The notes beneath the pieces are model-generated. The model searched no databases and was not told where the DNA came from. It saw only the letters and a program-made list of their open reading frames with translations. The position numbers and the translations under genes were made by a program. From the NCBI GenBank assembly GCA_030671165.1, contig DAOVAG010000055.1:1-6114 (forward strand): a stretch of 6,114 nucleotides of DNA, read 5' to 3'. Below are positions 5,597 through 6,114 of this stretch, piece after piece (position 1 is the stretch's first letter; each line of letters begins with the position of its first letter). Origin of the DNA: Candidatus Bathyarchaeota archaeon (GTDB lineage: Archaea > Thermoproteota > Bathyarchaeia > RBG-16-48-13 > GCA-020355125).

Positions 5597-6082
5597 ATGC
5601 AGAAGAAAGATATCGTACAATTGAGTTGGAAAAGATTTGGAGAAATAATTCTACAAATGGCAAAAGAGATACAATTTAATTTTGATTTAAATGTAATTAT
5701 AGGTGTTGGTAAAAGTGGAATCATCCCAGCTGCAATTCTTGCAAAAAAATTGAAAATTAACGAGTTCTATTCAATCGTAGTAAGTCTTTATAATGAGGAA
5801 AAGCCACCTAGAAAACTATATCAAAAACCGCAAATTATGTTTAGTAATCTAGGTTCACTTAAAGGGAAGAAAGTACTAGTCGTCGACGATTTTGTAAATA
5901 CAGGGGCTACCCTAAAAATGGTTTTACAAAAAGTTAATAATGCAGGCGCCAAAGACGTGATGTCTGCCGTTGTAGGTCTCAGACGCGACGCGTCTTATCA
6001 GCCAGAATATTTTGGAATGGTTTTCAAAGGGTGCCTCTGGTTTCCGTGGGATGTCTCACCGCATAAGTCTCGATCAATATGA
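5597..6082 (+). CDS. Phosphoribosyltransferase, purine (hypoxanthine/xanthine-guanine) type
   Basis: This complete 161-residue type I phosphoribosyltransferase would join a nucleobase to PRPP in the cytosol, as in purine salvage. The PRPP-binding signature VLVVDDFVNTGAT (93-105) has both acidic residues, Asp97 and Asp98. VIIGVGKSGIIPA (33-45) forms the N-terminal PPi-binding loop region. LWFPWD (147-152) near the C-terminus matches the hydrophobic W-F-P-W tail of archaeal COG2236 proteins, annotated as hypoxanthine or xanthine-guanine phosphoribosyltransferases. An N-terminal LSWKRFGEIILQMAKEI segment (9-25) is also usual there. The final residues, DVSPHKSRSI, run slightly past the tail that commonly ends near FPWE. 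The AGGTG site supports ATG 5597 over GTG 5588. The gene stands alone, separated by the IS remnant and a spacer from the polyol genes, and probably has no link to them. The preferred base is not readable. Confidence 0.85.
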   Translation: MQKKDIVQLSWKRFGEIILQMAKEIQFNFDLNVIIGVGKSGIIPAAILAKKLKINEFYSIVVSLYNEEKPPRKLYQKPQIMFSNLGSLKGKKVLVVDDFVNTGATLKMVLQKVNNAGAKDVMSAVVGLRRDASYQPEYFGMVFKGCLWFPWDVSPHKSRSI

Positions 6083-6114
6083 ATTCAAGGAAATAAAAAC
6101 AGGAAAGTAACATA

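Noticed and set aside
1..6114. CRISPR arrays, tRNA or rRNA genes, intact mobile elements
   Set aside because: No regularly spaced repeats, no tRNA T-loop/acceptor pattern and no rRNA core sequence were seen by eye on either strand.

Overview
This window most likely comes from an archaeon. Three things point that way. Four of the genes have AT-rich, TATA-box-like elements at suitable distances upstream (clearest before the 3' dehydrogenase gene at 5011-5036 and the aldolase gene at 594-601). Two genes have G-rich AGGTG-type ribosome binding sites. ATA (Ile) and AGA/AGG (Arg) codons are common. The phosphoribosyltransferase at the right end also has the C-terminal W-x-x-x-W form (WFPW) seen in the archaeal COG2236 group. 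No archaeal lineage is assigned, and an AT-rich bacterium is not fully excluded because class II aldolase and MtlD are mostly bacterial families.

Layout. The left edge holds the N-terminal 185 residues of a class II fructose-bisphosphate aldolase on the minus strand (1-556, running off the window). It is divergent, across a 200-base regulatory interval, from a plus-strand FGGY-family sugar/polyol kinase (757-2247). The kinase converges on a minus-strand zinc-dependent polyol/alcohol dehydrogenase (2426-3475). Upstream of that, with its own promoter, is a minus-strand long-chain polyol dehydrogenase of the mannitol-1-phosphate 5-dehydrogenase type (3754-4971). To its right is a decayed insertion-sequence remnant (5147-5338, transposase C-terminus only), then a plus-strand phosphoribosyltransferase (5597-6082), which looks unrelated to the sugar genes.

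How they fit together. The four left-hand genes make a coherent sugar-alcohol/ketose set: two polyol dehydrogenases of unrelated families, one kinase and one ketose-bisphosphate aldolase. There is no phosphotransferase (PTS) component in view, so an MtlD-type enzyme here would have to obtain its phosphorylated polyol from a kinase such as the neighbouring FGGY protein, or run in the reductive direction from fructose 6-phosphate. The real substrates cannot be read from the sequence. The genes are not one operon: divergent and convergent orientations and long spacers imply separate promoters, possibly with shared regulation.

The most interesting point is this apparently PTS-independent, archaeal-looking polyol cluster. 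Secondary points are the dehydrogenase cofactor and structural-zinc oddities, CTGTT repeats in the divergent promoter region, and the IS scar at the cluster's right edge.
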